The position numbers and the translations under genes are program-made. From Deinococcus sp. (GTDB lineage: Bacteria > Deinococcota > Deinococci > Deinococcales > Deinococcaceae): a stretch of 9,865 nt of DNA. Within the stretch, counting starts at the first letter, position 1, and the number at the start of each line of letters is the position of its first letter. The notes under the pieces were generated by a model. That model was given only the letters and a program-made list of their open reading frames with translations, was not told the origin of the DNA and did no database searches. The stretch spans positions 1 to 9,865 of the forward strand of contig NZ_JANYGJ010000014.1 in assembly GCF_025362455.1 (NCBI RefSeq), written 5' to 3'. This document shows positions 8,487 to 9,865 of this stretch, piece after piece.

Positions 8487-9221
8487 TCAGCCGCCGACGA
8501 TCTCCAGCAGTTCCAGCAACGCCACCCGCACCCGCTCGGCGATCAACGCTTCAAAGGGAGCCAGCTTGCCGCCATTGGCTTCCTCCAGCGCGGCGTAGTA
8601 GCTCGCCCGCTCGGTGACCGGCAGCAGGGCGGGCGGAAAGCCCGAACGGATCAGCCACAGGTTCATCAGCAATCGGGCAGTGTGTCCGTTGCCGCCGCTG
8701 AAGGGCTGAATGGCGACCAGACCGTAATGGAGCCGCGCCGCTACGAGGACTGGATGCGCCTGATCCGCGTTGATCTCCAAGAGAAACGGCGGCACCAGCT
8801 CCGGCACCTTCAACGGATTCGGGGAGATCCGGCTAGGCCCAATCACCCGTACCCGGTCTCGGCGATAGACCCCCGCGTCCAGCGTCTGGATGCCCGTCAG
8901 GATGACCCGGTGCAGTGAGAGCACCTCATCCTCGGTCACGTTCCCCGGCTGCGCGGCCAGGCGGCGCATCAATCGCCAGGCTTGCCTATGGTTGACAACC
9001 TCCAGATGCTCACGCAGAGGGTGACCGGACACCGTGATACCGTCCAGCAGCACCGCTTTGGTTTCGGCCAGCGTCAGGGTATTGCCCTCGGTGGCATTTG
9101 AGTTATAGGTCTGGACCACTTCCCAGTCGGTGTCCAGACTGGCCGCGAGCGCGGGCGGGAGCGGCAATGAACGCAGGCGAGCATTCAGGGCATCGAGCCG
9201 CGCCAGGTCTGGGACGGTCAC
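8487..9221 (-). CDS. Fic-domain protein with altered active site
   Basis: This 244-residue protein has the Fic fold. Active members transfer AMP from ATP to hydroxyl groups of target proteins. An inhibitory-helix motif (S/T)xxxE(G/N) appears as S41-NAT-E45-G46 near the N-terminus, followed by TLTLAETKAVL and PLREHLEVVNH. The catalytic loop, normally HPFxDGNGRxxR, reads QPFSGGNGHTAR (172-183). The catalytic His is Gln172, the acidic residue is Gly and the first Arg is His; the second Arg (R183), Phe and GNG remain. The protein may therefore be inactive in adenylylation or catalyse something else. The start is a GTG at 9221 with AAAGGAG 7 bases before it. The frame stays open further upstream to 9407, but the starts there lack ribosome binding sites. 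No separate FicA-type antitoxin is seen. Confidence 0.82.
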   Translation of the reverse strand: MTVPDLARLDALNARLRSLPLPPALAASLDTDWEVVQTYNSNATEGNTLTLAETKAVLLDGITVSGHPLREHLEVVNHRQAWRLMRRLAAQPGNVTEDEVLSLHRVILTGIQTLDAGVYRRDRVRVIGPSRISPNPLKVPELVPPFLLEINADQAHPVLVAARLHYGLVAIQPFSGGNGHTARLLMNLWLIRSGFPPALLPVTERASYYAALEEANGGKLAPFEALIAERVRVALLELLEIVGG

Positions 9222-9228
9222 CCGGCAA

Positions 9229-9235
9229 CTCCTTT
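9229..9235 (-). promoter_or_regulatory. Ribosome binding site that fixes the fic start
   Basis: AAAGGAG on the minus strand lies 7 bases before the GTG at 9221. It is the only strong site in the open frame and argues against the longer ORF that starts near 9407. Confidence 0.7.
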
Positions 9236-9385
9236 GCAACTGGCAGCCGCGCCCGCCTGAGTCCTCATCGCTCAAAACTAGCACCCCGCCGCAGTGCTCG
9301 CACGAACAGCGGTTCATCGCTACAAATCGTTGCGCCGCCCCGCCTCTTTCGTGCTCCATGCTCAGTTGCCCGCGCCGCGCCGCTG

Positions 9386-9391
9386 TAGACT
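9386..9391 (+). promoter_or_regulatory. -10 box TAGACT for the 104-residue protein
   Basis: TAGACT fits TANNNT and ends 6 bases before the ATG at 9398, placing the transcript start at the start codon. TTGCCC lies 14 bases upstream, too close for a good -35 box. The GGGG next to the ATG is too near to be a normal ribosome binding site. Confidence 0.4.
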
Positions 9392-9397
9392 CCGGGG

Positions 9398-9712
9398 ATG
9401 AAAACACTCCAGGGCCGCTACACCGCCGAGCAACGCAATGGTGGATATTACCTCAAAATCCTGGAAGATTACGGCCACCACAGCGCCGAGGTCAGCAAAG
9501 ACGACTGGAAGGCCGACCTCGAAATTCTGCGCGAAACCATGACCAGAGAACTCGATCCCCGCGTGGAGGTCAACACCCAGGCGGGCAAGATGCTGTGGCG
9601 TTTCGCCCACCGGGGCCGCGACAGCAACACCGGCGCCAGCGCCTACTTCCAGGGCCGCGCCCAGACGCTGCTGGTTCAGACCGCGCCCGTCTCGATGATG
9701 GGCCGCCGATAA
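9398..9712 (+). CDS. Small hypothetical protein, 104 residues
   Basis: I do not recognise this family. The protein is soluble and polar, begins MKTLQGRYTAEQRNGGYYLK, and continues with charged stretches (EDYGHHSAEVSKDDWKADLE) that suggest a short beta unit followed by helices. It has no signal peptide, membrane segment or cysteine. The codon use matches the neighbouring genes, so it appears native and real. A TAGACT box before the ATG suggests a leaderless transcript. It diverges from fic; the 176 bases between the two starts would carry both promoters. Its stop lies right at the edge of an AT-rich stretch that leads into a transposase gene, so the C-terminus (SMMGRR) may be the original end or may have been set by insertion. 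Confidence 0.6.
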   Translation: MKTLQGRYTAEQRNGGYYLKILEDYGHHSAEVSKDDWKADLEILRETMTRELDPRVEVNTQAGKMLWRFAHRGRDSNTGASAYFQGRAQTLLVQTAPVSMMGRR

Positions 9713-9762
9713 CATACTGCTGAGCTAAGTACATTGATTCTGAATTTATGATATCCTAAGTG
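9713..9762. mobile_element. Probable left end of an insertion sequence
   Basis: The base composition changes sharply to AT-rich directly after the stop codon of the 104-residue gene, and the transposase-like frame begins 50 bases later. IS630-type elements insert at TA, and TA occurs at 9710-9711 and 9715-9716. The other end is outside the window, so the terminal inverted repeat cannot be checked. Confidence 0.35.
9747..9752 (+). promoter_or_regulatory. Possible -10 box TATGAT before the transposase
   Basis: TATGAT lies 10 bases before the ATG at 9763 in AT-rich DNA that probably belongs to the left end of the insertion sequence. No -35 box at proper spacing is seen. Confidence 0.3.
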
Positions 9763-9865
9763 ATGCCAAGACGAAAGCAGATTCACCCAGTTGAATTGAC
9801 CCTGGAACAGCAGCACATTCTCGAAGAGCTTACCAGTAAGGGCGCTATTCAGGTTCGTGTCTACA
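9763..9865 (+). CDS. Start of an IS630-type transposase (partial)
   Basis: Only the first 34 residues are in the window; the frame runs off the right edge. They begin MPRRKQIHPVELTLEQQHIL and continue with an EEL-helix, which resembles the N-terminal helix-turn-helix region of IS630-family transposases, where a short basic start precedes LTxEEQxxLEEL. The catalytic DDE domain would lie outside. The DNA just before it (9713-9762) is AT-rich compared with the rest of the window, as expected at the end of an insertion sequence. The assignment rests on a short stretch; another helix-turn-helix protein is possible. Confidence 0.5.
   Translation, partial: MPRRKQIHPVELTLEQQHILEELTSKGAIQVRVY

Overview
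The window looks like chromosomal DNA from a high-GC bacterium, most likely Deinococcus or a close relative. This is inferred from three things: strong G/C bias at codon third positions, TANNNT -10 boxes placed 5-6 bases before start codons (the arrangement of leaderless transcripts known in Deinococcus), and the gene families present. No database search was possible, so the genus is an inference.

Layout. Bases 1-549 hold no convincing gene. They contain a structured repeat (copy A), a short unrecognised minus-strand open frame, a strong hairpin, and a C-rich tract whose complement is a G-quadruplex motif. Next comes a plus-strand operon for the three subunits of glycolate oxidase in the order glcF-glcD-glcE (550-3951), with overlapping genes and a 15-bp tandem repeat at the glcD/glcE joint. 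After a hairpin-rich spacer lies a lone periplasmic family-3 solute-binding protein (4208-4987), which converges on a minus-strand cluster. Read in its transcription direction, that cluster is a small HEAT-like protein, an S66 LD-carboxypeptidase of the MccF type, and a cyclopropane-fatty-acyl-phospholipid synthase (7815 down to 5048).

Divergent from that cluster is a tRNA region: tRNA-Pro(TGG) with a clear promoter, tRNA-Gly(TCC), a terminator, a second copy of the structured repeat (copy B), and tRNA-Arg(TCT) with a terminator. A minus-strand Fic-domain gene converges on the tRNA-Arg gene; its catalytic motif has lost the histidine. A small plus-strand hypothetical gene diverges from fic. 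The window ends inside the first codons of what looks like an IS630-family transposase.

How the genes work together. GlcDEF oxidises glycolate to glyoxylate and passes electrons to the respiratory chain. The minus-strand cluster concerns the cell envelope: murein or peptide trimming plus membrane lipid cyclopropanation. The solute-binding protein has no permease or ATPase beside it. No complete new system was recognised. The points that most deserve a second look are the histidine-less Fic protein, the pair of structured repeats, the tandem repeat that links glcD to glcE, the G-quadruplex motif upstream of glcF, the tRNA-Gly with two broken pairs, and a perfect ribosome binding site facing only a nine-codon frame.
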